Positions 7,966 through 16,770 of a stretch of 64,000 bases of DNA are shown here, one piece after another. Both the position numbers and the translations under genes were made by a program. The notes below the pieces were generated by a model that had not been told where the DNA came from, did no database searches, and saw nothing but the letters and a program-made list of their open reading frames with translations. Where the stretch lies: the NCBI RefSeq assembly GCF_002973525.1, contig NZ_PVEN01000001.1:992001-1056000 (forward strand), read 5' to 3'. The stretch's first letter is position 1; every line of letters begins with the position of its first letter. The stretch is from Paraburkholderia sp. BL21I4N1 (GTDB lineage: Bacteria; Pseudomonadota; Gammaproteobacteria; Burkholderiales; Burkholderiaceae).

Positions 7966-9393
7966 ATGCCCGCCTCCTCAGCTCGCCCAACGGAAACAAG
8001 TCCTATTCAGAACCCGCCCGGATCCGGTATCCGGCGTTTGCTTGTGCAGCTTGTCGTCGCAGTGATTCTCGCCGCCGTCGTGTTTGCCGTGTGGGCGCTG
8101 CTGTACCCGTCGCGCGTGCCCGCTGCTGTCGGCATGATGGTCGAGGACCTCACCGGTGCGAACGCCACGCCGATCGCGCTTCAACGTCCCGTTGCACCGC
8201 CTCAGCTGAGTGCCGTCGCGCAACTGGGCAAGAAAATCTTCTTCGATCCGACGCTGTCCGCGTCGGGTCGTCAGTCGTGCGCTTCGTGTCATAGCCCCGA
8301 TCATGCGTTTGGGCCGCCTAACGATCTGGCGGTGCAACTGGGCGGCGCGCATCTGACGCTGGAAGGCTATCGGCCGCCGCAATCGCTGATGTATCTGTAC
8401 CGTCAGCCGAACTTCAGCATCGGCCCGGATCAGGGCGACGCGGACGTTGCGCCGGATCTGACGGCGGCCGCGAGTGCCGCCACCGGTGTGGCCCGCGCGC
8501 AGAAGAACGCCGGTGTAGCGCCAGCTGCACCCGCGATGGTGCCGCAAGGCGGATTGTTCTGGGATGGTCGCGCCGACACGCTGCAATTGCAGGCGTCCGG
8601 TCCGATGCTCAATCCGGTCGAGATGGCCAACGCGAATGCCGCCGACGTGCTGACCAAACTTCAGCACACGGAATATCGCAAAGACTTCCTGCAGTTGTTC
8701 GGTCCCAACGTGTTTCAGAACACCGACCTGGCGATGTCGGAAGCGATGTTCGCGGTGGCGCGTTATCAGGTGGAAGAGCAGGCGTTCCATCCGTACACCA
8801 GCAAGTACGATTACTGGCTGGAAGGCAAGGCGCGCTTGAGCCAGGCCGAACTGCACGGGCTGCGGTTGTTCAACGATCCGAACAAGGCGAACTGCGCGGG
8901 TTGCCATCTTTCGAAGCCGGGCACGGACGGTTTGCCGCCGATGTTCACGGACTACCAGTACGAAGCGCTCGGCGTGCCGCGCAATCCGCATCTGGCCGTC
9001 AACAAGGATCACAACTTCTACGATATGGGCATTTGCGGTCCGTTCCGCACCGACATCAAGGACCAGACGCAGTACTGCGGCATGTTCCTTACGCCGACGC
9101 TGCGCAACGTGTCGACGCGTCAGGTGTTCTTCCACAACGGCGTGTATAAGACGCTCGAAGACGTGATGGCGTTCTACAACGACCGCAATACCGATCCGAA
9201 GAAGTTCTATCCGCTCGGGCCGGACGGCAAGGTCCAGAAATACGACGATCTGCCGGTCAAGTACCAGGCGAATATCGACGATAAGGACGCCCCGTTCGAT
9301 CGCAAATTCGGCGATAAGCCGGCGATGACGGACGCGGATATCAAGGACATCATCGCGTTCCTGAAGACCTTGAACGATGGGTACAAGCCTTGA
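7966..9393 (+). CDS. Di-heme cytochrome c peroxidase family protein
   Basis: A 475-residue protein with two c-type heme motifs, CASCH (about 105-109) and CAGCH (about 309-313), and the surrounding LGKKIFFDPTLSASGRQSCASCH context of the MauG/CcpA di-heme peroxidase family. A single hydrophobic helix (about residues 24-46) anchors it in the inner membrane with the enzyme domain in the periplasm. Likely role: reduction of peroxides with electrons from periplasmic cytochromes, or a related MauG-type oxidation. ATG 7966 is chosen because the upstream frame lies in a terminator. The long spacer between hemes, rich in Ala around residues 160-185, is larger than in classical CcpA. Confidence 0.9.
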   Translation: MPASSARPTETSPIQNPPGSGIRRLLVQLVVAVILAAVVFAVWALLYPSRVPAAVGMMVEDLTGANATPIALQRPVAPPQLSAVAQLGKKIFFDPTLSASGRQSCASCHSPDHAFGPPNDLAVQLGGAHLTLEGYRPPQSLMYLYRQPNFSIGPDQGDADVAPDLTAAASAATGVARAQKNAGVAPAAPAMVPQGGLFWDGRADTLQLQASGPMLNPVEMANANAADVLTKLQHTEYRKDFLQLFGPNVFQNTDLAMSEAMFAVARYQVEEQAFHPYTSKYDYWLEGKARLSQAELHGLRLFNDPNKANCAGCHLSKPGTDGLPPMFTDYQYEALGVPRNPHLAVNKDHNFYDMGICGPFRTDIKDQTQYCGMFLTPTLRNVSTRQVFFHNGVYKTLEDVMAFYNDRNTDPKKFYPLGPDGKVQKYDDLPVKYQANIDDKDAPFDRKFGDKPAMTDADIKDIIAFLKTLNDGYKP

Positions 9394-9450
9394 GCGATGA
9401 AGCGCCGCTCGGTGGGTAGCGAGCGGTCAGCAGAGTAGGTGGGCTCCAAA

Positions 9451-9483
9451 GGGTTGCGTCGAGATCGACGCAACCCTTTTTTT
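9451..9483 (+). terminator. Intrinsic terminator of the di-heme peroxidase gene
   Basis: GGGTTGCGTCGA (9451-9462) pairs with TCGACGCAACCC (9465-9476), followed by seven T residues. The plus-strand gene ends 57 bp upstream and the convergent glycosyltransferase gene ends at 9512. Confidence 0.93.
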
Positions 9484-9511
9484 GTGGCGCCCGGCGCCTT
9501 GCCACATCACC

Positions 9512-10699
9512 TCAAGCCGCGGCGTCCGCCGCTTGCGTGCGCTGTTTGCCGATGGATTCCAGCACCGCCTGCACGACCCGCTCGACGCTCGGCCAGTTGC
9601 GTGCGGGGTCGTCCGTCACGATCTGCTCGGGGCACACGCTGCGATACGGCGGCGGATAACCCCAGATCGCATCGTGCCGTTCCGTCCGCGTGATGCTGCC
9701 GCCGATTACCGCTACGGTCGGACGATGAAACGCGGCCGCGACGTGCATCAGCATCGACGAATTGGTCAGCACGACATCGGCCTGTTCGGTGAGCGCGAAG
9801 GTAATGCGCATCGGCACGTGACCCGCCACCGAGCGGATCGATACGCCCATGCCCGCCGTGGTGATGGCTTCGGCGGCGCGCGCCTGGTCCGCCACGCTGC
9901 CGACAACCACGATATCGCAGACCTCGCCGCTTTTGCCGATGGCCCGCGCGATCTGCGCGAGCGCGGCGCCCGCTTGACGCGCGTCCCATGCCTTGCTGGC
10001 CACGCCGGCGCCCACGCCCGCGACGATCCGCACAATCCGGTGGCCCGACGCGTCCGCGCAAGCGTTCCAGATGCGGGTGGCGTGAGCGCGTTCGTCGTCG
10101 GTCAGGAACAATTGCGGGCGTGCTTCCGGTAGTTCGGTCGCGCCCAGCAACTCGGCTTGCGCGAGTGCCGCGCGCCCGCATTGGCGCGCCGCGAATTCGA
10201 TGTGCGCCTGACAGCCGCTCCAGCCGCCGCGATAACCGCGCACGCCGATGCGATAACGCGCGCCAGCCCGCATCAGCAACACGGCGCCCATGTAACTGCC
10301 GAGCACGTCGATGCCGACATCGACACCGCCGCGCGCGCGCAACGCGGCGACCTGCGGCGAGCGCCACAGAAAACGCAGGACGTTGCGATGCGAACGGTCG
10401 TCGACCAGCTTGTTGTTCCAGGGCGCGTCGATCTCGACGATTTCATCGACGAACGGATTGTTCTCGAGGATCGGCCGTCCCCAGGCGCCGATGCCGGCGA
10501 TCAGGCGCGTGGTCGGAAAACGCTTTCGCAGCGCGTCGAAAAGCGGCGTGGTGGTCAGAAGTTCGCCGAAGTCGTTGGGACGCAGCACGAGAATTTCGCG
10601 CGGCGTGGCACGCCGCGGATCGAAACGCGGCGGATAGAAGCGGCCGGCCAGCCAGACCGGCGCTTCGATGAGGAGGCTTTTCCAACTCTTCCAACCCAT
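9512..10699 (-). CDS. Glycosyltransferase family 9 (heptosyltransferase-like) protein
   Basis: A 395-residue protein of the ADP-heptose:LPS heptosyltransferase superfamily. The N-terminal LVLRPNDFGELLTTTPLFDAL corresponds to the family's RxDxxGDxLxxTP motif, with a Glu where many members have Asp. The C-terminal half holds the ADTxxxHxAAA-like nucleotide-sugar region in the form VVLTNSSMLMHVAAAFHRPTVAVIGGS, where the usual TxDTGxMH is relaxed. The first residues are hydrophobic and basic, as in peripheral membrane LPS enzymes. It stands alone, not in an LPS core cluster, so acceptor and sugar donor are unknown. It is convergent with the peroxidase gene. Confidence 0.82.
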   Translation of the reverse strand: MGWKSWKSLLIEAPVWLAGRFYPPRFDPRRATPREILVLRPNDFGELLTTTPLFDALRKRFPTTRLIAGIGAWGRPILENNPFVDEIVEIDAPWNNKLVDDRSHRNVLRFLWRSPQVAALRARGGVDVGIDVLGSYMGAVLLMRAGARYRIGVRGYRGGWSGCQAHIEFAARQCGRAALAQAELLGATELPEARPQLFLTDDERAHATRIWNACADASGHRIVRIVAGVGAGVASKAWDARQAGAALAQIARAIGKSGEVCDIVVVGSVADQARAAEAITTAGMGVSIRSVAGHVPMRITFALTEQADVVLTNSSMLMHVAAAFHRPTVAVIGGSITRTERHDAIWGYPPPYRSVCPEQIVTDDPARNWPSVERVVQAVLESIGKQRTQAADAAA

Positions 10700-11025
10700 G
10701 GTTTCTCCATGCGCAGAGGGCGGCGTCGCGGGCTACCGCCCGGATCTCGCCCCGATTGTGCATGGAGGCCTCACGGCATTGTGTGGCCGGGCGTACAGAG
10801 GCGCGGAGGTCGCGGCCACGGCGGTATCGCGGAGCAGGCGTGATGCAAGCATCGCGAGATAGCGCGTCGGAACCCACGACAAACGACAAACGTAGCCGCC
10901 GGATCGGCGCGTAAGAATTGGCAATCGGCGGTGTCGCGCGGATCGGGCGGAGGGCGGCCGCGATTCTTCAGACTGTCACAACGCATTGCTAAGTTCTGCG
11001 ACGACTTGTCGTCGACGGAGCACTG
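10700..11025. other. Divergent intergenic region, 326 bp
   Basis: It separates the minus-strand glycosyltransferase from the plus-strand desaturase and must hold both promoters. A small hairpin CGACGAC/GTCGTCG (10999-11014) sits just before the GGAG ribosome-binding site (11017-11020) of the desaturase gene and could affect its translation. No coding sequence is supported. Confidence 0.4.
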
Positions 11026-12033
11026 ATGGACCCACAGGCATTGGCCACGGCATTACCCGATACGCCCGACCCGGCACGCGTGCGGCGCGCGCCGCGCGCG
11101 GTCGCGATCGACCGCCGCGCGAATCTGACGCTGCTGGCGCTCGTCGGCGCGGCGATGGTGCTGCAGTTCGTCGCGTGGCCGTTTCTGTTGCGACATTGGG
11201 GCATGGCCGCGCTCGGCCTCGCGGTGCCGCTCGTGGTGCTGGCGCCGACGCACTGGGGCTTGATCCATGAAGCGATTCACGGTCAGTTGCTGCCGCAGCG
11301 GCGCCGCAACGAAGCACTCGGCCGGTTGCTCGCGATCGCCTACCTGTTGCCGTTCGACGCCGTGCGTTTCGGTCATCTGATGCATCATCGTTTTACGCGC
11401 GAGCCCTACGATCAGCCGGACGTGTACGACGGCGCGACGCCTCGAGCCTATGCCCGGGCCGGCTATACGCTGCGTTTGCTGGGCGGTTTGTATCTGGCGG
11501 AAATGGCCTTGCCGCTGCTGTCGTTTCTGCCGGCGCGGTGGACATGCCGGCTGGTCGCATCGCAGATCGGCCATGCCGGCCCGGCGGGCGACGACGTGCA
11601 GCGCCTGTTCGTCGGCTTTGCCGGCAATCCGGAGCGACGCGGCCGCATTCGGCGCGACTGGCTGCTGTCGATCGTGCTGCATGGCGGCGCGTTCTATCTG
11701 TACGGCGCGTGGTGGCCGGCGCTTGCCGTGACGATGTATCTGCGTGGCGTATGGCTCTCGATGGCGGACAACCTGCCGCATTACGACGTCTCGCTCGACA
11801 CCCCGCAGCGAGCCCGCAATTTTCGTGTGCCGGCGGTCTGGCAAGGGGTGCTGATGAATCATCATCTGCACCAGTTGCATCACCGGCATCCGACCATGCC
11901 GTGGACGGCGCTGCCGGCGCTGGCGCGCGAGCTCGACGCGATGTCGGGGCTGGCGTCGTCCTCGCCGATCGAGGATGAGGCTTATTTCAGCGCGGCGCTG
12001 AGGCAGTTCCGGCGCTTCGGCCGGGTGCGTTGA
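11026..12033 (+). CDS. Membrane fatty acid desaturase
   Basis: A 335-residue integral membrane protein with the three histidine clusters of the acyl desaturase/hydroxylase family: HEAIH (about 83), HLMHHRF (about 119) and HHLHQLHHRHP (about 283). These bind the non-heme di-iron centre that inserts a double bond or hydroxyl group into acyl chains. Hydrophobic spans occur at about 33-72, 150-180 and 215-245. The N-terminal 30 residues are basic and cytoplasmic. ATG 11026 has GGAG five bases upstream. The convergent TetR gene ends six bases after this gene. Membrane lipid adaptation is the most likely role; position specificity is unknown. Confidence 0.87.
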   Translation: MDPQALATALPDTPDPARVRRAPRAVAIDRRANLTLLALVGAAMVLQFVAWPFLLRHWGMAALGLAVPLVVLAPTHWGLIHEAIHGQLLPQRRRNEALGRLLAIAYLLPFDAVRFGHLMHHRFTREPYDQPDVYDGATPRAYARAGYTLRLLGGLYLAEMALPLLSFLPARWTCRLVASQIGHAGPAGDDVQRLFVGFAGNPERRGRIRRDWLLSIVLHGGAFYLYGAWWPALAVTMYLRGVWLSMADNLPHYDVSLDTPQRARNFRVPAVWQGVLMNHHLHQLHHRHPTMPWTALPALARELDAMSGLASSSPIEDEAYFSAALRQFRRFGRVR

Positions 12034-12039
12034 GCGACA

Positions 12040-12678
12040 TCAATCCTGTTTTTCAACCGACGGGCTCGCGTAGCGTGCCAGAAACATATCGGCCGTCGAT
12101 TCCGCCAGCCGCTGCTGTTCATCCGGACCCAGCGGCGGCTGTCCCATCGCCACCTGCGGCCAGAAAGCGAACGACTTCACCAGGCCTTGCAACTGATGCG
12201 CGGCGAACAGCGGATCCGTCGTGTCGAGACGCCCATCGGCAGCGGCTGCGCGGACCCACACGGTCAGGTCTTCCTCGCGTTCGCCGAGTCGCGCCACCAT
12301 CTCCCGCGCGCGTTCCGGCGAATGAATCCCCGCCGCGATCGCGACGCGCGCCAGCGACAGGAAAGCGTCGTCGTTGATCAGCTTCAGCTTGCGCGACAGC
12401 AGCGCGAGCAGTTGCGCGCGCAACGGCCGGTCGCCGCGATAGGCGGGCGACTCGCCTTCGTGACTGGCCTCCCACAACTGTCGCAGGATTTCCGCGAACA
12501 GCGCTTCCTTGCTCGGGAAATGGTTGTACACCGTGCGCTTCGAGACGTTCGCGCTGGCGGCGATGCGGTCCATGCTGGTCGCGTCGAAACCGGCCGCGAG
12601 AAATTCTTCGATCGCCGCGCCGATGATGGCGAGGCGCTTGCGGTCGGTCAGTCGTTGGGGCGTGTCGTTCGAGTCCAT
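12040..12678 (-). CDS. TetR/AcrR family transcriptional regulator
   Basis: A 212-residue repressor. The N-terminal HTH (about 15-60) reads IGAAIEEFLAAGFDATSMDRIAASANVSKRTVYNHFPSKEALF, typical of TetR proteins. The C-terminal ligand domain resembles the AefR-like TetR_C_7 type. It is divergent from the metallo-hydrolase gene at 12762, with an 83-bp intergenic region carrying strong inverted repeats, so it likely controls itself and that hydrolase. It could also affect the neighbouring desaturase gene, which is convergent; there is no direct evidence for this. Confidence 0.92.
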   Translation of the reverse strand: MDSNDTPQRLTDRKRLAIIGAAIEEFLAAGFDATSMDRIAASANVSKRTVYNHFPSKEALFAEILRQLWEASHEGESPAYRGDRPLRAQLLALLSRKLKLINDDAFLSLARVAIAAGIHSPERAREMVARLGEREEDLTVWVRAAAADGRLDTTDPLFAAHQLQGLVKSFAFWPQVAMGQPPLGPDEQQRLAESTADMFLARYASPSVEKQD

Positions 12679-12696
12679 CGTGAAATTTTACACCGG

Positions 12697-12740
12697 GTAG
12701 TTTACTTTTCTCAAAAATAAACTACACTGAGTAGTCTACT
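12697..12740. promoter_or_regulatory. TetR operator region: overlapping inverted repeats
   Basis: GTAGTTTACTTTT (12697-12709) is an inverted copy, with one mismatch, of AAAAATAAACTAC (12713-12725), separated by CTC. The second arm forms another dyad with GTAGTCTA (12731-12738). Three GTAGT-type half-sites in this A/T-rich strip between divergent genes are the expected binding site for the adjacent TetR protein. Confidence 0.72.
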
Positions 12741-12761
12741 TTTTGCCTCGGGGCGTCTTAA

Positions 12762-13907
12762 ATGACTTCGCTCATCGGTTCCATCCGCCATGCTTTGGGT
12801 TTCACCGCCGCGAGACGTGGGCGCGAACGTTCGCTAGGATCGGCGCAGCATGACGGCGAGCGCTTTCGCAACGTCAAGCGGCGGCCGGTGGAAGGGTTCG
12901 GCAAGACCTTGAGCATTGCGTGGAACATGCTGGTCAACAAGCCGTCGGGCACTGTCCCGACGGGTGCGCTGCCGGTCGATACCTTGACGCGCGCGCAGCT
13001 CGAGGCCGCGCCCGACCGCAGTCTGTACCGGCTCGGGCATTCCACGCTGCTGCTGAAGCTGCGCGGACAGTTCTGGCTGACCGATCCGGTGTTTGCCGAA
13101 CGCGCGTCGCCGTTCCGGCGGCTCGGGCCGAAGCGTTTTCATGCGCCGCCCATTGCGCTGGCCGATCTGCCGCCGCTGGCCGGGGTGATTCTGTCGCACG
13201 ATCACTACGACCATCTGGACCGCGAGACGGTGCTGGCGCTCGCCGCCACGACCACCGTGTTTCTGACGCCGCTCGGCGTCGGCGACCGGCTGATCGAATG
13301 GGGCATCGACGCGCGCAAGGTACGTCAGTTCGACTGGTGGCAGGGCGTGGAGATCGACGGCATCGCGTTCACGGCAACGCCCGCGCAACATTTCTCCGGT
13401 CGCAGCCTGTTCGATAGCAACAGTACGTTGTGGGCGTCGTGGGTGATCGTCGACGGCGATCTGCGGGTGTTTTTCAGCGGCGATACCGGGTACTTCGACG
13501 GTTTCAGGACGATTGGCGAGCGGCTGGGTCCGTTCGACGTGACGCTCGTCGAAACCGGCGCGTACGACAAGCTTTGGCCGTACGTCCACATGCAGCCCGA
13601 CGACACCGTGCAGGCGCATACCGATCTGCGCGGCCGCTGGCTGGTGCCGATTCATAACGGCACGTTCGATCTGGCGATGCACCGGTGGTACGAGCCGTTC
13701 GAGCGCGTGATCGGATTGGCCGCGGTGCGCGGCATTGCGCTGTCGACGCCGCGCATGGGCGAGCGGCTGGATCTCGCCGCGCCGCATCGCGGCGAGCGAT
13801 GGTGGCGCAAGGTGATCGAGGTCGTCGAGGCGACCGAAGTTGCCGACGCGCCAAAGACGTCGCGGCGGTGGTTCTCGTGCCGCGGCGCGGGGCAGGCGAA
13901 TTCGTGA
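12762..13907 (+). CDS. MBL-fold metallo-hydrolase (NAPE-PLD/UlaG-like)
   Basis: A 381-residue hydrolase with the full zinc-binding motif SHDHYDHLD (HxHxDH, about residues 145-153) and the downstream GDTGYFDGF segment that gives the bridging Asp. Its arrangement (GHSTLLLKLRG, LTDPVFAERASPF) matches the subgroup containing N-acyl-phosphatidylethanolamine phospholipase D and related lipid or lactone hydrolases. No signal peptide is seen; the first 45 residues are basic and variable. Expression is probably controlled by the divergent TetR repressor through the shared operator. The substrate is unknown; a phospholipid-related role would fit the nearby desaturase but is inference. Confidence 0.85.
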   Translation: MTSLIGSIRHALGFTAARRGRERSLGSAQHDGERFRNVKRRPVEGFGKTLSIAWNMLVNKPSGTVPTGALPVDTLTRAQLEAAPDRSLYRLGHSTLLLKLRGQFWLTDPVFAERASPFRRLGPKRFHAPPIALADLPPLAGVILSHDHYDHLDRETVLALAATTTVFLTPLGVGDRLIEWGIDARKVRQFDWWQGVEIDGIAFTATPAQHFSGRSLFDSNSTLWASWVIVDGDLRVFFSGDTGYFDGFRTIGERLGPFDVTLVETGAYDKLWPYVHMQPDDTVQAHTDLRGRWLVPIHNGTFDLAMHRWYEPFERVIGLAAVRGIALSTPRMGERLDLAAPHRGERWWRKVIEVVEATEVADAPKTSRRWFSCRGAGQANS

Positions 13908-13914
13908 TGGCGTT

Positions 13915-13963
13915 GCGGGGCCGGCCTCATTCTCTTGCAGGAGAGTGAAGCCGGCCCCGCTTT
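13915..13963. terminator. Long bidirectional terminator
   Basis: GCGGGGCCGGC (13915-13925) pairs perfectly with GCCGGCCCCGC (13950-13960), and the stem continues inward for nine more bases with two mismatches around a TTGCAG loop. TTT follows on the plus strand. It separates the convergent metallo-hydrolase and repeat-protein genes, so it probably serves both. Confidence 0.8.
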
Positions 13964-13978
13964 AAAGGCACTGTCCGG

Positions 13979-16102
13979 TTACTTGGGCAATGCGCCGGTC
14001 ACGGAGCTGAGCAGGTTCGTCACCGGGGCGAGCGCGTTGGTGGCGCTGCCCGTGTGCGAAGCGGTCGAGGTCAGCCCTGCGACCAGACCGGTTGCGGGGG
14101 CGAGCAGACCCGATGCCGCCGAGCTCGTCGAACCGCTTGTCGTCGCCGCGGCGCCTGCGCCGGCGTTGACGACGCTGCTGGATACGCCGACGCCGGCGTT
14201 GACCAGACCCGTAACCGACGCGGTGATGCCGGTTGTCGAGGCTAGCGTGTTGCCGAGCGTGGACGTCACCGTGGTGGCCAGCGGCACGATCGGGTTGCTC
14301 TTCGCGATACCGGACAAGGTGCCCGTCAATGAACCGGCGGATCCGGTGACCGTGCTGAGGGCGCTGGTGATCGGCACGATCGGATTGGCGCTGGCGAGGG
14401 TGCTGGTCACGCTATTGACCACGCCGCTGATCGGCGCGGTGGCGGCGCTGAGGGCGCCTGTTACGGGGGCGATCGGATTGCTGCCGGCGGCACCGGCGAG
14501 GGTGCCGGTCACGGAGTTGATCGCGCCTGTGACGGGAGCCAGCGGGTTGCTGCCTGCGGCGCCGGCGAGGGTGCTGGTCACGGAGTTGATCGCGCCTGTA
14601 ACGGGAGCCAGCGGATTGCTGCCGGCGGCACCGGCGAGGGTGCTGGTCACGGAGTTGATCGCGCCTGTAACGGGAGCCAGCGGGTTGCTGCCGGCGGCGC
14701 CGGCAAGGGTGCTGGTCACGGAATTCACGACACCGGTGACAGGGGCAAGCGGGTCGCTTCCAGCAGCACCAGCGAGCGTGCTAGTGACGGAATTGACTAC
14801 GCCCGTAACCGGAGCCAGTGGATTGCTTCCTGCAGCACCCGCAAGCGTGCTCGTCACGGAGTTGACCACGCCCGTCACAGGAGCGAGCGGATTGCTTCCA
14901 GCAGCGCCAGCCAGCATGCTAGTCACAGAGTTCACCGCACCCGTGACAGGTGCTAACGGATTGCTGCCCGCTGCGCCCGCGACGATGCCGGTCAGCGAAT
15001 TAACGGCGGTCGACACCGTGCTCGCACCTGAGTCGACTGCATTCGCGACAACGGCTGTCGTTCCATTGACGCTGTTCGCCACGTTGGCCGCGGTCGAATC
15101 GATCGCCGTGGTGAGTACGCCGGTGGTCATGTTGATCGTATTCGACAGGCTGCCCGTGCCGGAATCGATTGCGCCCGTCAGCGCGCCCGTCGCTGAGGAG
15201 ACCGCTCCGCTCACGGGGGCAAGCGGATTGCCACTAGTGGCATTGGCGAGCGCAGCCGTGACGGTATTGACGACACCTGTAACCGGTGCCAGCGGATTGC
15301 TACCGGCAGCGCCCGACAACGCGCTCGTGACAGTCCCGATGGCGCCTGTCACTGGTGCGAGCGGATCACTGCCGGCCGCGCCGGAAAGTGCGCCGGTTAC
15401 CGAGCTGATTGCGCCCGTAACCGGTGCCAGCGGATTGCTACCGGCAGCGCCAGACAACGCGCTCGTGACAGACCCAATAGCCCCCGTTACTGGCGCGAGC
15501 GGATCACTTCCAGCAGCGCCGGAAAGTGCGCCGGTCACCGAGCTTATTACGCCTGTCACCGGTGCCAGCGGATTGCTACCGGCAGCGCCCGACAACGCAC
15601 TCGTGACAGTCCCAATAGCCCCCGTTACTGGCGCTAGCGGATCACTTCCAGCAGCGCCGGAAAGCGCACCGGTTACCGAGTTGATTGCACCAGTCACCGG
15701 TGCCAGCGGGTTACTCCCCGCGGCGCCCGACAGCGCTCCCGTCACCGTCCCGATCGCCCCCGTTATCGGTGCCAACGGATCCGTGCCGCCCACGCCGGGC
15801 AAGCTACCCGTCACCGTCCCAAGCAAGCCCGTCAGCGGAGCAAGCGACTCGTTACCGAAGCTGACCGCGACACCGCCCGCGCCACCCACCGTCACCGTGA
15901 CGTCGTTAGCCGTGGCCGTACCACCGCCAATAACGCCCAACGCAATCGAGCCGGGCGTCACACCCGCGCCGAGGCCCAAGGTCAACCCGGCGCTCGGCAC
16001 CGTCGAGTCTGCCATGGCCGCTTCGCTTGCAGCCATGCCGAATGCTGCAGCCGCGCACAAAGCTATTACGGTAACCGCCGTCCCTGCGAAGTTCTTTTCC
16101 AT
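13979..16102 (-). CDS. Exported protein of 23-residue NPLAPVTG repeats
   Basis: The gene encodes a 707-residue protein. ATG 16102 follows a purine-rich AGGCAGGG and opens a signal peptide (MEKNFAGTAVTVIALCAAAA) with a likely cleavage site near AMADS. A non-repetitive Gly/Val/Thr-rich segment (about 33-95) precedes about 18 copies of a 23-residue unit built on G-A-A-G-S-N/D-P-L-A-P-V-T-G-x-x-N/S-x-V-T. The units fall in two arrays separated by a Ser/Thr-rich, repeat-poor spacer (about 300-360). The C-terminal tail is Ser/Ala/Gly rich. There is no LPXTG, autotransporter or TonB motif. Similar low-complexity proteins in Burkholderia are sometimes labelled collagen-like, but no Gly-X-Y pattern exists here. 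Surface or periplasmic structural role is inference. Confidence 0.75.
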   Translation of the reverse strand: MEKNFAGTAVTVIALCAAAAFGMAASEAAMADSTVPSAGLTLGLGAGVTPGSIALGVIGGGTATANDVTVTVGGAGGVAVSFGNESLAPLTGLLGTVTGSLPGVGGTDPLAPITGAIGTVTGALSGAAGSNPLAPVTGAINSVTGALSGAAGSDPLAPVTGAIGTVTSALSGAAGSNPLAPVTGVISSVTGALSGAAGSDPLAPVTGAIGSVTSALSGAAGSNPLAPVTGAISSVTGALSGAAGSDPLAPVTGAIGTVTSALSGAAGSNPLAPVTGVVNTVTAALANATSGNPLAPVSGAVSSATGALTGAIDSGTGSLSNTINMTTGVLTTAIDSTAANVANSVNGTTAVVANAVDSGASTVSTAVNSLTGIVAGAAGSNPLAPVTGAVNSVTSMLAGAAGSNPLAPVTGVVNSVTSTLAGAAGSNPLAPVTGVVNSVTSTLAGAAGSDPLAPVTGVVNSVTSTLAGAAGSNPLAPVTGAINSVTSTLAGAAGSNPLAPVTGAINSVTSTLAGAAGSNPLAPVTGAINSVTGTLAGAAGSNPIAPVTGALSAATAPISGVVNSVTSTLASANPIVPITSALSTVTGSAGSLTGTLSGIAKSNPIVPLATTVTSTLGNTLASTTGITASVTGLVNAGVGVSSSVVNAGAGAAATTSGSTSSAASGLLAPATGLVAGLTSTASHTGSATNALAPVTNLLSSVTGALPK
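13979..16102 (-). repeat. Two tandem arrays of 69-bp repeats inside the exported repeat protein gene
   Basis: At about 14,430-14,990 and 15,220-15,790 (plus coordinates) the DNA repeats with a 69-bp period. In the right-hand array, units alternate between an SNP and an SDP form, giving a 138-bp superperiod. In the left-hand array the units are more uniform. This indicates growth by unequal recombination of single and double units. Confidence 0.75.
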
Positions 16103-16430
16103 CGCCCTGCCTCTCTCTGTGTTGGTTATTGCTGCTGAGGTGAATGCGAGGCGGGTATCTGCAGAGAACGTGCCAATTGGCACTTCGTCATCGAAACGAG
16201 GTGCGGTATCGCTACGGCGCGGTTTAAAGACCGGGCGAACGGAACGCGGCCGAGTTGCACGTGTCGCATGTCACGCAAGAACATGACCGTGTTCCGGCTC
16301 GGCGTAACGTGACATGACGCTCGGCGCGGACATCGAGTTCAGCGCGCTTCAGCTTATGCAACGTCCTTTAAGCGACATGGCTTCCAGGTCAATGACTCAC
16401 CACAGGGAGTCACGTGTCCATGTCCAATCG
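16103..16430. other. Upstream region of the repeat-protein gene
   Basis: No supported gene. It should contain the minus-strand promoter of the repeat-protein gene. It borders a decayed region on its right side. Confidence 0.4.
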
Positions 16431-16770
16431 TCAAGGCTCCTGGTCTGTATCCACGACGCGCACATATAACGCGGCGAGCAGCGCGATCAGAGAAGCGAGC
16501 CACTCAGACATGGGAAGCCCAACGTTGCCGGAGACACATCGCATGCCGCCTGGGCGGCCAAGGGCGCATTGGCGAAAAAGACATGGAACGCGCCCGTCGA
16601 AAACGCTATGCGAAGTGCATTGCCCCAGAGGTTGCACTCGCAAAAAAGCGCCGGATAAAGGCGAAGGTGCCTGCGTATGGATGTCCGATGTGGATCGATT
16701 AGTCTCGCCGAGCATGGACGCGAGCCCTGCGGTAATCGCGGCATAGCCGATCCGACTCGCGGCGTTGTTC
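16431..16770 (-). pseudogene. Decayed MFS (Bcr/CflA-like) transporter remnant
   Basis: Two minus-strand frames together resemble the middle of a drug-resistance MFS protein. One frame gives AAITAGLASMLGETNRS (ending near 16,690), like TM6 plus the PETNRS loop. A second frame gives LRLYPALFCECNLWGN and then STGAFHVFFANAPLAAQAA and DVSPATLGF (about 16,510-16,665), like the start of the second half. The last 26 codons return to the first frame. At least one frameshift, and no N-terminal or C-terminal halves, mark it as a remnant. Recognition is by eye and moderate; a chance resemblance is possible. Confidence 0.4.

Noticed and set aside
13979..16102. CRISPR-like periodic repeats
   Set aside because: The period is a multiple of three, the units code for protein throughout, and there are no unique spacers.
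13979..16102. Collagen-like triple-helix protein
   Set aside because: No Gly-X-Y run is present; the repeat is 23 residues with NPLAPVTG.
13935..16286. 783-codon plus-strand ORF opposite the repeat-protein gene
   Set aside because: It mirrors the 69-bp repeats. The minus strand has the signal peptide, ribosome-binding site and family-like composition, so the plus frame is a shadow of a GC-rich repeat.
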